DNA of 64,000 nt from Saprospiraceae bacterium (GTDB lineage: Bacteria > Bacteroidota > Bacteroidia > Chitinophagales > Saprospiraceae): the NCBI GenBank assembly GCA_024103005.1, contig JAGFJA010000039.1:116109-180108 (forward strand), written 5' to 3'. Under the pieces are notes generated by a model, which worked only from the letters and a program-made list of their open reading frames with translations, was not told the origin of the DNA and did no database searches. This document shows positions 1 through 8,846 of this stretch, one piece after another; position 1 is the stretch's first letter; every line of letters begins with the position of its first letter. The translations under genes and the position numbers were made by a program.

Positions 1-1
1 G

Positions 2-1246
2 GTTGACGACGTATTTACATACCGGAGTAAGGTTAGAAAGCTTGAAGAAAAGCTCTACTATAAAGAAATTCAGGTCAATGCCCTGTCACAGATAACCCGT
101 GAAATCAACGAAAATGCTCCGGCTGAGACGCTATACCTTCGATTTCATAATTATTTGAGGATTCAAATGGGAGTTGACCGGATGCTTCTCCTGTTTAAGG
201 ATGATGATGGTCAATGGTGTATAAAATCAAATATCGGTTATGATACACTTCCGGATGTGGATTTTGAAAGTATATTGATGCCTTATATCCAACCGGAATT
301 TTTGAATAAGAAAGATAAAAGAGAATTGACGGATTTGGAATACATCATCCCTGTCCGCCATAAAGAGACGCCTATCGCTTATGTCCTCCTTGGACATTTT
401 AATGACAAGTTGAAGGAACAGGACAATTATGATTTTGTGGCTACTTTGGCCAATATTATTGCAGTCGCTATAGAGAATAAGAGGCTTTTTAACCGGCAAT
501 TGCAACAGGAAAAATTCAATAATGAAATTAAGCTTGCGACAGAGGTACAGCGGATGCTGATTCCTGACAAATGGCCGGAAAGTCAAAGCTTTGAAGTGTC
601 GTCTATTTATCGGCCACTGTGGAATATCGGCGGAGATTATCTGGATTGTATCAAAATCGATGAGGAAAGAACCGCTTTTTGTATCGCAGACGTATCGGGC
701 AAGGGCGTTGCAGCCGCTATGCTCATGGCCAATTTTCAGGCTATCCTCCACCAGGTTATTAAGTCCAAAATCAGTCTGGATAAACTGGTGTGTGAACTGA
801 ATAAGGCGGTGGTACACATCACCAATAGTGAAAAAATCATTACTTTCTTCATCGCAGTTTATAATAGCAGGACCCGGGAAATGCAGTATATCAACGCCGG
901 TCATGTGCCACCTGTTCTGTTTATGGGCGGAAAGATGTATTTTCTGGATCAGGGTACAACCCTGCTGGGTGCAGTTGAAGAGTTGCCAATGCCCGGAATT
1001 ACTAACTTGATTATCCAACCAAATTCAACCCTTGTCCTTTATACGGATGGTATTACCGATCTGGTGGATCAAAACGGCTGTTCCTTTGAGGATGAGATTC
1101 TGTTTAGATTTGTGGAAAATAACTGCAGCTTGCATGTAAAAGCCTTTAACACAAGCCTGCTGCAAGAACTTGAAACCTTTAATTCATCAGACAACTTTCC
1201 GGATGATATTGCCGTATTGACTTGTAAATTGTGCCCCTGCAGTTAA
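2..1246 (+). CDS. SpoIIE-family PP2C serine phosphatase with GAF-like domain, 5' end outside window
   Basis: The reading frame is open from base 2 to the stop at 1246, so the start lies outside the window; the TTG at 155 is internal. About 414 residues are visible. The first part is a short coiled stretch followed by a GAF-like sensory region. The C-terminal half is a SpoIIE/PP2C domain, shown by 'EVQRMLIP', 'GGDYLDC', 'DVSGKGVAAAMLMA', 'NAGHVPP' and 'LYTDGITD', whose Asp and Gly residues normally hold the metals. Such proteins dephosphorylate anti-sigma-factor antagonists or act as output of signalling proteins. The partner is not visible. The family call is firm; the pathway is unknown. Confidence 0.9.
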   Translation, partial: VDDVFTYRSKVRKLEEKLYYKEIQVNALSQITREINENAPAETLYLRFHNYLRIQMGVDRMLLLFKDDDGQWCIKSNIGYDTLPDVDFESILMPYIQPEFLNKKDKRELTDLEYIIPVRHKETPIAYVLLGHFNDKLKEQDNYDFVATLANIIAVAIENKRLFNRQLQQEKFNNEIKLATEVQRMLIPDKWPESQSFEVSSIYRPLWNIGGDYLDCIKIDEERTAFCIADVSGKGVAAAMLMANFQAILHQVIKSKISLDKLVCELNKAVVHITNSEKIITFFIAVYNSRTREMQYINAGHVPPVLFMGGKMYFLDQGTTLLGAVEELPMPGITNLIIQPNSTLVLYTDGITDLVDQNGCSFEDEILFRFVENNCSLHVKAFNTSLLQELETFNSSDNFPDDIAVLTCKLCPCS

Positions 1247-1314
1247 TTATTCATATATAGGCTCGGCTGTCCATTTCCCTGTAAAAAAAATTTATTTCAA
1301 CTCCTGAAACCTGC

Positions 1315-1322
1315 TAACTTTG
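1315..1322 (+). promoter_or_regulatory. Bacteroidota -7 promoter element (TAACTTTG)
   Basis: TAACTTTG matches the TAnnTTTG consensus. Its last base is only 4 nt before the flippase ATG at 1327, which suggests a leaderless or nearly leaderless transcript, or use of the in-frame ATG at 1336. Confidence 0.5.
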
Positions 1323-1326
1323 CCTT

Positions 1327-2823
1327 ATGTCCAACATGAAAAAATTGGCAGGGGAGACCATTTATTATGGTATAAGCAGCATCTTCGGGCGCTTTATCAA
1401 CTTTTTTCTGACGCCGATTTATACCTATTCTGTCATTATAGATAAGGCTAAGATGGGCCATTTGACCGAATTGATGGCATATACGGCTATTTTTTTAATA
1501 CTTTTTACCTGCAGGATGGAAGCTGCCTATTTCCGTTTTGGAAAAGATAAGGAAACACAGGATTCCTCATATCGGAATGCTGTGTTTACAGTTGTAATGT
1601 TTTCTGTTTTTCTGGGCATTTTATTGTTTTTGCTGGCTCCGGTCATTGCTCCTGCGCTGGATTACCCGGGTGAGGGCATATATTTCAGGCTTTTGGCGAT
1701 TATTATGACAATCGATGCTCTATGTGAACTGCCTCTTTCCAAACTCAGATTTGAAGGCAAGGCAAAGCAGTTTGCCAAAATCCGTATTATTAACATTCTG
1801 GTCAATGTCAGTTTCAATATATTTTTTGTGGTGATTTGTCCTTATTTGTATAATAAGGGTTTTGCTATGGTGACATTCTGGTTTAGGCCGGAAAGCATTA
1901 TTGCATATATCTTTTTGAGTCAGGTTTTCGGATCTTTTTCTGCTTTGATTTTACTTCGAAAACATTTGAAAATAAAAGGCACTATGGATTGGTCATTGTG
2001 GAAGAAGATGATGGATTATTCGTGGCCTTTAATTATAGTCAGCCTGGTTGCCATGTTTAATGAGATGTTTGGTCGTATCATTCTAAAGTGGTTTCTGACC
2101 GGTTCTATGGTACAGAATGAAGCTCAATTAGGTGTGTATGGAGCCAATTATCGGCTTGCTACCCTCATTGCATTATTTACTCAAGCATTCAGATATGCGG
2201 CGGAGCCATTTTTTTTCAGAGAGTCCAATTCGAAGGACTCGGTGAAAACTTATGCGGACGTGACCAAGTATTATTTAATTTTTAGTATATTCGGCTTTCT
2301 TGTAGTGAGTCTTTATATCGATTTATTTAAATTTTTCATTGGCCCTAAATACTTTGAGGGACTCAAGGTAGTGCCTGTGCTTTTACTGGCAAATGTTTTT
2401 AATGGCTTATATTTCAATGTTTCTATTTGGTACAGGCTGAAGGACCGGACACTTACCGGAGCTGCCATTGCTATTACCGGAGCTGTTCTGACTCTATATT
2501 TCAACTGGATGTTAATACCCATATTGGGCTACATCGGTTCAGCATTTGCGACTTTGATATGTTATTTTTCGATGACGCTGATATGCTATTTTTTGGGTAA
2601 AAAGCACATGGCCGTACCTTATGCTACCGGTACGATGATGCTTTGGCTGGTTGTAGCCGTATTATTACAACTAGGGGTATGGTATTTAAGAATCCTGGGG
2701 CTGCCGGTGTACGTCATTCTGACATGTTCGACAATTGCCATGGGACTCTGGATGTCCATCATCTGGAAACAAGAAGGTAATAAAATAAGAGCTTTGTTAC
2801 AGACGGTTCGCAAAAGAAATTAA
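1327..2823 (+). CDS. Polysaccharide/lipopolysaccharide flippase (Wzx/MATE-like)
   Basis: A 498-residue, strongly hydrophobic protein with about a dozen predicted membrane helices, starting with a basic 'MKKLAGETIYYG' segment typical of the polysaccharide biosynthesis (RfbX/Wzx) family in the MOP superfamily. Members flip lipid-linked oligosaccharides across the inner membrane. The ATG at 1327 was kept, but the ATG at 1336 is equally good because the -7 promoter element ends at 1322. No glycosyltransferases lie next to it, so the substrate cannot be inferred. It converges on the alcohol dehydrogenase gene with only 13 bp between stops. Confidence 0.85.
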   Translation: MSNMKKLAGETIYYGISSIFGRFINFFLTPIYTYSVIIDKAKMGHLTELMAYTAIFLILFTCRMEAAYFRFGKDKETQDSSYRNAVFTVVMFSVFLGILLFLLAPVIAPALDYPGEGIYFRLLAIIMTIDALCELPLSKLRFEGKAKQFAKIRIINILVNVSFNIFFVVICPYLYNKGFAMVTFWFRPESIIAYIFLSQVFGSFSALILLRKHLKIKGTMDWSLWKKMMDYSWPLIIVSLVAMFNEMFGRIILKWFLTGSMVQNEAQLGVYGANYRLATLIALFTQAFRYAAEPFFFRESNSKDSVKTYADVTKYYLIFSIFGFLVVSLYIDLFKFFIGPKYFEGLKVVPVLLLANVFNGLYFNVSIWYRLKDRTLTGAAIAITGAVLTLYFNWMLIPILGYIGSAFATLICYFSMTLICYFLGKKHMAVPYATGTMMLWLVVAVLLQLGVWYLRILGLPVYVILTCSTIAMGLWMSIIWKQEGNKIRALLQTVRKRN

Positions 2824-2836
2824 TTTGGACAATATA

Positions 2837-3886
2837 TTATTTCTCTAGACTGGCCATATCAATGACAAAGCGATATCTGACATCACCTTTCAGCATTCTG
2901 GTATAGGCTTCATTGATATAATCCATATCAATTACTTCCACCTCGCTGACGATCTGGTGAGCGGCGCAAAAGTCAAGCATCTCCTGAGTTTCGGCAATGC
3001 CGCCAATCAGCGATCCGGCTAAGGACCTTCTTTTGCCGATCAGATTAAAAGATTCAATACCCGGTCCGGTGGGCGGTCCGCCAAGGCAAACCATGGTGCC
3101 ATCGCGTTTCACCAGATGCAGATAATCATTGTAATCGTGTATGGCAGAAACCGTATCGAGGATTAAATCAAAATTATTTTTAGCCTTCTTCATCTGATTG
3201 TGATCGGTGCTAAGGATGAAGTGATGACCACCTAACTGTTTCATATCAGCTTCTTTGGAAGGACTGCGGCTGATTAGGGTAACTTCACAACCCATTGCAA
3301 CTGCCAGTTTAACTGCCATGTGTCCCAGCCCACCCAGACCAACAACACCGACCTTCATGCCTTTTCCTGCCTTCCAATGACGCAAGGGAGAGTATGTCGT
3401 AATGCCGGCGCATAAAAGGGGAGCGACTCCTTCCAGAGGCAAATTGTCGGGAATGCGCAGGACAAAGTCTTCTCTGACTGTAATCATACCGCTATATCCA
3501 CCATAGGATATTCCGCTGTTGTCTCTTAATTTACTATTATAGGTGGCAGTTGAACCTTCTTCACAATATTGCTCCAGACCTTCTTTACAGCTATCACAGT
3601 GCTGACATGAGTCAACCATACATCCTACTCCCACAAGATCTCCCGTCTGATACTTTAAAACTCCTTCTCCTACAGCCAGAACCTTTCCGACAATTTCGTG
3701 GCCGGGTACAACAGGGTAGATAGAACCATTCCATTCATTTTTGGCAGTATGAAGGTCAGAATGGCATACACCGCAGAATAATATTTCAATCTGCACATCA
3801 TATGTGCCCGGTTGCCGGCGTTCAAGTGTCCATGGAACGAGTGGAGTTGAAGGCGACATTGCAGCATAAGCCTTGGTAGAAATCAT
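2837..3886 (-). CDS. Zinc-dependent NAD(P) alcohol dehydrogenase (cinnamyl-alcohol dehydrogenase type)
   Basis: A 349-residue medium-chain dehydrogenase. Catalytic zinc ligands are visible as Cys41-His42 in 'GVCHSD' and His63 in 'PGHE'. The structural zinc site is Cys94, Cys97, Cys100 and Cys108. A Rossmann signature 'GLGGLGHMAVKLA' follows near residue 190. The sequence resembles the YahK/CAD group, which reduces aldehydes to alcohols, usually with NADPH. It is full length. It is transcribed alone, and a structured spacer with a minus-strand terminator-like hairpin lies upstream (4032-4063), so its leader may be regulated. The physiological substrate cannot be read from the sequence. Confidence 0.9.
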   Translation of the reverse strand: MISTKAYAAMSPSTPLVPWTLERRQPGTYDVQIEILFCGVCHSDLHTAKNEWNGSIYPVVPGHEIVGKVLAVGEGVLKYQTGDLVGVGCMVDSCQHCDSCKEGLEQYCEEGSTATYNSKLRDNSGISYGGYSGMITVREDFVLRIPDNLPLEGVAPLLCAGITTYSPLRHWKAGKGMKVGVVGLGGLGHMAVKLAVAMGCEVTLISRSPSKEADMKQLGGHHFILSTDHNQMKKAKNNFDLILDTVSAIHDYNDYLHLVKRDGTMVCLGGPPTGPGIESFNLIGKRRSLAGSLIGGIAETQEMLDFCAAHQIVSEVEVIDMDYINEAYTRMLKGDVRYRFVIDMASLEK

Positions 3887-4031
3887 TTTATTAAAATTTA
3901 AAGATTGAAAAATTGAAATATTTCAAGGTTAATATTTAAAATTTAACTTTAAGAATATAATTCAGAGTATTGATTTTAACTATCGAATAAACAAAGATAA
4001 GTGAGAAAAATTAAGGAGTTTTAAAAAAAAT

Positions 4032-4063
4032 AAAGGACCGGGTGAGCACCCAATCCTTTATCA
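4032..4063 (-). terminator. Terminator-like hairpin on the minus strand upstream of the alcohol dehydrogenase
   Basis: ATAAAGGA (4032-4039) pairs with TCCTTTAT (4056-4063). An internal GGGT/ACCC stem with a GAGC loop sits inside, interrupted by a 2x2 mismatch. Read on the minus strand, the hairpin is followed by a T-rich run (TTTTTTTT) before the dehydrogenase gene, so it could end a short upstream transcript or act as an attenuator. Confidence 0.5.
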
Positions 4064-4546
4064 AAAAAAGATCTTTGCGATCTTAACACACACTTATGGC
4101 ACATAAGATACATACAAAAAGTTGTAATATTTATTGAACTAGGACAATAAATATCAAAAAGTATGATTTTTTATCAAGTTTCGATAATAAAATTCACAAA
4201 AAATATGATTCACTAAAATATTATTTCAAAAAAAACATAACCAAAAAAATTGTTAAGTTGTATTGGCTTTGCTCAAATTTTCTTGAATTATTTCAATTTT
4301 TATCAATATTTGAAGCACATTTAAGGCGGACATATCTAATTTCATAAATATATAGATTATAATGTTTCGATTTGGAGTGAGTGTTTTTGTGAGTCACTTT
4401 TCAAGGCATATAAGCGTAAGATGAATGTTTAACTTTTTTTTGATGAATGATTGATCCGGAGTCATTTGCCTGATTAAAAATCAATGGCAGGCAGTATAAT
4501 TTTAGGATTAAAGGTTTAACTCTTGATTTCTATGATATAAAAACCT

Positions 4547-4554
4547 TACTTTTG
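4547..4554 (+). promoter_or_regulatory. Bacteroidota promoter for asnS
   Basis: TACTTTTG matches the TAnnTTTG -7 element, with a TTG 21 bp upstream at 4523-4525 as a plausible -33 element. The asnS ATG is 23 bp downstream. Confidence 0.6.
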
Positions 4555-4577
4555 CAGCCTCAAAATATTATCATATT

Positions 4578-6095
4578 ATGGTAGATTTTTATATTAAGTC
4601 ACTGAAAGACAATGTAGATAAGAAAGTTGTACTGAAGGGATGGGCTTCCAATATTCGTTCAGGCAAGGGAATATATTTTGTTTTGATGCGTGATGGTACG
4701 GGTTTTTGTCAGGTTGTTGTCAGCCAGGATGCTGTTTCTTCTGAAGCATTTGCTGCTATTGCTTCTCTTACCCAGGAAAGTGCTTTCTGGGTTGAAGGTA
4801 CGGTAGTTAAAGATGAAAAGCAGATAGGAGGATATGAGGTTCAGGCTACTGATGCCGGTGTCATCCATATTGCTGAAGAATATCCGATCTCCAATAAAGA
4901 ACACGGTGTGACCTTCCTGTCCAACAACAGGCATCTCTGGCTTAGATCCCGAAAACAATGGGCAATTATGTCCATTCGTAATGAGATTATCATGGCAATA
5001 CATGGATTTTTTCAAAAAGAAGGATTTGTGCAGATGGATGCGCCTATATTTACTGGGAACGTAGTAGAAGGTACAACTACATTATTTGAAACAGACTTTT
5101 TCGGTCACTCTGCCTATTTGTCGCAATCAGGTCAGTTGTATGCCGAAGCCATCGCCATGGCAATGGGAAAGGTGTACACCTTTGGTCCTACCTTCAGGGC
5201 TGAAAAATCCGATACGCCGCGACACTTGTCTGAATTCTGGATGATCGAACCCGAAATGGCCTTTTATGATTTGGAAGATGATATGCAGGTCATAGAAGCA
5301 TTTATTAAATATGTCGTTCGTCAGGTGATAGAAAATTGTCCTCAGCAGCTGGAAATACTTGAAAGAGATGTGGATAGGCTAAAAAATGTGTTTCAGCCCT
5401 TCCCGAGAGTTACCCATGCTGATGCTGCAAAAATTTTGAGGGGTGAACTGGAAGTTAATGGAAAGAATGCATTGAAAGTCCAGGAGGAAGATCTTGCGCA
5501 GGCTAAGTCCGACCTTGAAAGAGTACTCAACGAAATTGCCGAAAGAGAAGAAAAAATTAAAACCAGCTCAAAGGGCGAGCGTCGTTTCCATGAAGGTAAG
5601 ATACTCCAGCTGCGTAAGGAGGCTGAAGTTTTGACTGAAAAAACCAGAAATATTCCGAAATGGATAGAGTCTGCACGCAACTTCAGCGATGACAATGATT
5701 TCGGAAACAGCGATGAAACGGTGCTTACAAGAGTGTTCGATGCTCCGGTAATGGTATATAACTGGCCTGCCAAGATTAAGTCCTTTTATATGAAGGAGGT
5801 TGAAGGAAATCCTGACCTTGTCAAGGGAGTTGATTTGCTGGCTCCTGATGGTTATGGTGAGATCATCGGTGGGTCTGAGCGTGAAAACGACCTCAATGTA
5901 CTCCTCCGTAAAATAAAAGAACACAATCTGCCAATGGAAGCATTTGAATGGTACCTGGATCTGAGGAGATTCGGGTCTATACCTCATGCGGGATTTGGGT
6001 TAGGTCTGGAGCGTGTTGTAAGGTGGGTCTGCGGCTTGGACCATATGCGAGAAACCATACCATTTCCCAGAAGATACGGACGTTTATTTCCATAA
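4578..6095 (+). CDS. asnS: Asparaginyl-tRNA synthetase with coiled-coil insertion
   Basis: A 505-residue class II aminoacyl-tRNA synthetase that charges tRNA-Asn in the cytoplasm. An N-terminal OB-fold (about residues 1-100) is followed by the catalytic core, with motif 2 at 'FRAEKSDTPRHLSEFWMIEPE' interrupted here as FRAEKSDTPRH (207-217), and motif 3 at 'GFGLGLERVVRW' near the C-terminus. It is longer than the usual roughly 465 residues because of a charged, Glu/Lys-rich helical stretch at about 288-365, between motifs 2 and 3. That stretch is predicted to form a coiled-coil hairpin. The start is supported by the promoter at 4547-4554. The gene appears monocistronic. Confidence 0.95.
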   Translation: MVDFYIKSLKDNVDKKVVLKGWASNIRSGKGIYFVLMRDGTGFCQVVVSQDAVSSEAFAAIASLTQESAFWVEGTVVKDEKQIGGYEVQATDAGVIHIAEEYPISNKEHGVTFLSNNRHLWLRSRKQWAIMSIRNEIIMAIHGFFQKEGFVQMDAPIFTGNVVEGTTTLFETDFFGHSAYLSQSGQLYAEAIAMAMGKVYTFGPTFRAEKSDTPRHLSEFWMIEPEMAFYDLEDDMQVIEAFIKYVVRQVIENCPQQLEILERDVDRLKNVFQPFPRVTHADAAKILRGELEVNGKNALKVQEEDLAQAKSDLERVLNEIAEREEKIKTSSKGERRFHEGKILQLRKEAEVLTEKTRNIPKWIESARNFSDDNDFGNSDETVLTRVFDAPVMVYNWPAKIKSFYMKEVEGNPDLVKGVDLLAPDGYGEIIGGSERENDLNVLLRKIKEHNLPMEAFEWYLDLRRFGSIPHAGFGLGLERVVRWVCGLDHMRETIPFPRRYGRLFP

Positions 6096-6262
6096 TCGGA
6101 ATTAAGTTATTGAAGGCAAAAGGATATTTGTTGCGGGATCGAGCCGGCCTCCGGGTAATGCCTTTCTAGTCCGTTGTTTTAAATCAAGCAATAGAGATAA
6201 AGACCCCTTTGCTCGATATTATTATAATATTTTCAATAGATTTGTCATCTAAATTGATATTT

Positions 6263-7825
6263 ATGAAAAGGCAGTTGATATCGGTGTTTGCATCTTTGCT
6301 TAGCATGGCTCTTTCTGCTCAAAATCTGCCACCACATGCTTCGGCATTGGTGACCACAGTAGATGAAAGCAATCGGATACTTACTATTCAATATCGAATG
6401 GATGATAGTGAAGGAGATGCAGCAACAGTAGTTTTGCAGCAGAAAACCGGAAATGGTGCCTTCCTTAACCTAGAAGAAGCTACCGGAGATGTAGGAGAAG
6501 GAATCAATGTCGGAGGAAATAAAACCATCCAATACCAGTGGCCTTCTTCTCTTGATATACGACAGGCTCAATTCAGATTATTTGTTTATGACCGGCATAT
6601 ACCTTCTATCCAATCAATGGTAGATCAAGTTTCAGAGGATTCTTTGAAGAGTTATTTGGATTCTATTGTAGGAGTAAGACATTATGTTTCCAATCCCGGC
6701 CATCTTATTTACACAGCCGAATATGTAGATCGGTTTATGATGCAAAAAGGATTGCACATCGGTCACCAATTTTTTAAATATAATAACATCGATTTCCCAA
6801 ACTTGATAGGTCGGCATGAGGGGTTGAACAATCAGAATCTTTGTCTGATAAATGCCCACTATGATTCGGCGGAGTTTTCTCCGGGGGCAGATGATAACGG
6901 AACCGGACTGGCCGGTGTTTTGGAAGCAATAAGGGTGATGAGTAATTATTATTTTGAAAACAACCTTCAATTTACCTCATTTGGAAATGAAGAGCTGGGG
7001 CTCATCGGTAGTATTAATTATATCTTAAACGGAATCGAATCTGATCAGAACATCCTAGGGCTTATAAATTATGAACTAATCGGATATTATTCAGATCAGC
7101 CAAATACACAGACCTTACCGGCCGGAATGGAGTTGTTATTTCCGGCTCAGACTACGCAGGTAATACAAAATCAGAATCGGGGTGATTTTATTCTAAATTG
7201 TGGAAATATCAAGTCGTCCGAACTTTATAATATGTGGAATAGTGCCTCAGCACAGTATGTTCCCGATTTAAAGGTTATCAGTTTGCCTATTCCCGGCAAC
7301 GGTGAGATGGCGCCTATTTTCAGGAGGAGTGATCACGCACCTTTTTGGGATAAGGGATATCAGGCACTGATGATAACAGATGGCGCCGAGACCCGAAATA
7401 CCTATTACCATACGCCGAATGATAAGGTAGATAAGTTGAATTTCGACTTTATGACCAAGGTGGTTAAGGCCGGAATCGCGACCCTGGCTACACTTGCCGG
7501 ACCTCTTAATGCATCCGTGACCGACATTGATCTTTCCGGAATACTCAGGATAAAGGAGGTATCCGGAAAATTTTCAGTATTGATATATCCCAATCCGGGT
7601 GTAAATTATTGCACATTTAATTATGAAGGAAAATCAGAAAATAATAATTTTCAACTGGATATAATATCATCCGATGGCTCTGTAATTCAGAGTTTGAAAA
7701 TGGACAAAAACCGGGATGGTAAATATCAGTTTGATATGCGTAAAATGCCGAAGGGTTTCTATATACTCAGGATAAAAGAGGGTAAATATATTGCTTTTGG
7801 TCAGTTTGTCATTCCTGATAATTAG
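6263..7825 (+). CDS. Secreted M28 family metallopeptidase with T9SS sorting domain
   Basis: I chose the ATG at 6263, which gives a clean signal peptide ('MKRQLISVFASLLSMALSAQ') and a 520-residue protein; an upstream TTG at 6209 would only add an unlikely extension. The M28 zinc aminopeptidase core has the expected ligands and catalytic residues: 'NAHYDS' (His), 'GADDNGTG' (bridging Asp), 'GNEELG' (Glu-Glu), 'DHAPFW' (Asp) and 'YHTPND' (His). The last 80 or so residues, beginning 'YPNPG' and ending in 'FVIPDN', form a type A T9SS C-terminal domain, so the enzyme is probably exported and anchored or released at the cell surface. It likely digests peptides outside the cell. Confidence 0.92.
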   Translation: MKRQLISVFASLLSMALSAQNLPPHASALVTTVDESNRILTIQYRMDDSEGDAATVVLQQKTGNGAFLNLEEATGDVGEGINVGGNKTIQYQWPSSLDIRQAQFRLFVYDRHIPSIQSMVDQVSEDSLKSYLDSIVGVRHYVSNPGHLIYTAEYVDRFMMQKGLHIGHQFFKYNNIDFPNLIGRHEGLNNQNLCLINAHYDSAEFSPGADDNGTGLAGVLEAIRVMSNYYFENNLQFTSFGNEELGLIGSINYILNGIESDQNILGLINYELIGYYSDQPNTQTLPAGMELLFPAQTTQVIQNQNRGDFILNCGNIKSSELYNMWNSASAQYVPDLKVISLPIPGNGEMAPIFRRSDHAPFWDKGYQALMITDGAETRNTYYHTPNDKVDKLNFDFMTKVVKAGIATLATLAGPLNASVTDIDLSGILRIKEVSGKFSVLIYPNPGVNYCTFNYEGKSENNNFQLDIISSDGSVIQSLKMDKNRDGKYQFDMRKMPKGFYILRIKEGKYIAFGQFVIPDN

Positions 7826-7872
7826 TACATTTTCATATTAAGAAAAATCTACTTTAACACTAAATCTTTTTC

Positions 7873-8646
7873 ATGTTGAAAAAAGCATTTATCTGCATCC
7901 TTTTGATTTTAACCTTATTGACTGGGTGCAATCAAGGAACTAAGAAGGATATAACCGGTACTTATGTCGGTAAGATTCAGGGAAAAAGTATCAGCATGTA
8001 CCTGGACAATACTCATGATAATATAGTTAATGGAACTATTTTTGATAAAAATGCCAATTTTATAATAAATGGAAAATTGGAGGAAAATGTCTTACATGCT
8101 ACTGCTGTAGATACTTTACACAAAGTGGAGCTGGATGTGGAGGGCACTTGGAGTAAGGATACCCTTGTGTTTATGATGTCCCTGATCAAACCTCAGAAAT
8201 CACCTCAACCCTTCCCTGTGAAATTTTTGAAAGTCTTTGTCTCGACTAACGAAAAAGGACGACAGGAACTGGCTGATCTTAATTTATTGGATACGACTGC
8301 CGAAAAACCGAAGGTACAGCCAGAAGCACCTGTGCAGAAGGTGAAAAACAGCTTATCTATGATGGGCCTGTGGGAGATAATGAAACAAAAAGGGTCGATA
8401 AAAGTACCTTTACATGCGGCCAAATACCTCTTTTTTAATGCCGATAAAAGTATTTCCAAATTAGAAAAGACATTGATTCCATTAGATGGGTATTCGTGGG
8501 CCTCCAACATGGATTCTGTCGTGATATATTATAAAGTTGATGGAAGAATAGGAGATGAGCGGTTTGGTATTGATGCTTATAAAGATAATATATTGAATTT
8601 AAGAGGTGCAAAATCTGAATTAGTCTTAAAAAAACATGTAAAATAA
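7873..8646 (+). CDS. Hypothetical lipoprotein
   Basis: A 257-residue protein with a lipoprotein signal peptide: a basic N-terminus, a hydrophobic core and the lipobox 'LLTGC' with Cys at about residue 19. After it comes a beta-rich segment containing 'ITGTYVGKIQGKSISMYLD', reminiscent of small lipocalin-like or META-like domains in which a compound's contribution to a scaffold is repeated; a second similar half starts near residue 160 ('MMGLWEIMKQKGSI'). I do not recognise a defined family. It follows the M28 peptidase by 47 bp on the same strand, so co-transcription is possible. Confidence 0.7.
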   Translation: MLKKAFICILLILTLLTGCNQGTKKDITGTYVGKIQGKSISMYLDNTHDNIVNGTIFDKNANFIINGKLEENVLHATAVDTLHKVELDVEGTWSKDTLVFMMSLIKPQKSPQPFPVKFLKVFVSTNEKGRQELADLNLLDTTAEKPKVQPEAPVQKVKNSLSMMGLWEIMKQKGSIKVPLHAAKYLFFNADKSISKLEKTLIPLDGYSWASNMDSVVIYYKVDGRIGDERFGIDAYKDNILNLRGAKSELVLKKHVK

Positions 8647-8814
8647 CAAGGTCATTTATTAAGTGTAGTGGAAAGATCATCTTCAGCATGTTTACGAAGC
8701 CAGGCAGGTATTGGTGATTGATGGCGTTCAGTAGGAGTTATTGGATGTATGACATTAAAAAATGCAGATAAAGCCTTTTTTTTATGAATGAATGGTAAAA
8801 AAGTTATAATTTTA

Positions 8815-8822
8815 TAGCTTTG
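8815..8822 (+). promoter_or_regulatory. Promoter -7 element for efp
   Basis: TAGCTTTG matches TAnnTTTG and lies 24 bp upstream of the efp ATG, in an otherwise A/T-rich leader. Confidence 0.6.
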
Positions 8823-8846
8823 CGCCCTAAACCAAAAAATTAATTT

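Larger units (their letters stand above)
3887..4577. other. A/T-rich intergenic spacer with three consecutive hairpins
   Basis: A 691-bp gene-free region between divergent genes. Near 4032-4110 there are three consecutive inverted repeats: the terminator-like hairpin at 4032-4063, then AAGATC/GATCTT around 4069-4085, then CTTATG/CATAAG at 4092-4106. The rest is A/T rich with no open frame I trust. The asnS promoter sits at its right end. Confidence 0.5.

Noticed and set aside
227..1018. Long open frame on the minus strand across the phosphatase gene
   Set aside because: It is a shadow of the SpoIIE-type gene: low-quality composition, no family resemblance, and it lies wholly inside a clear coding frame.
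6100..6165. Terminator after asnS
   Set aside because: AAGGCA and TGCCTT could pair, but across a 45-nt loop and without a clear T-tract, so it is too weak to call.
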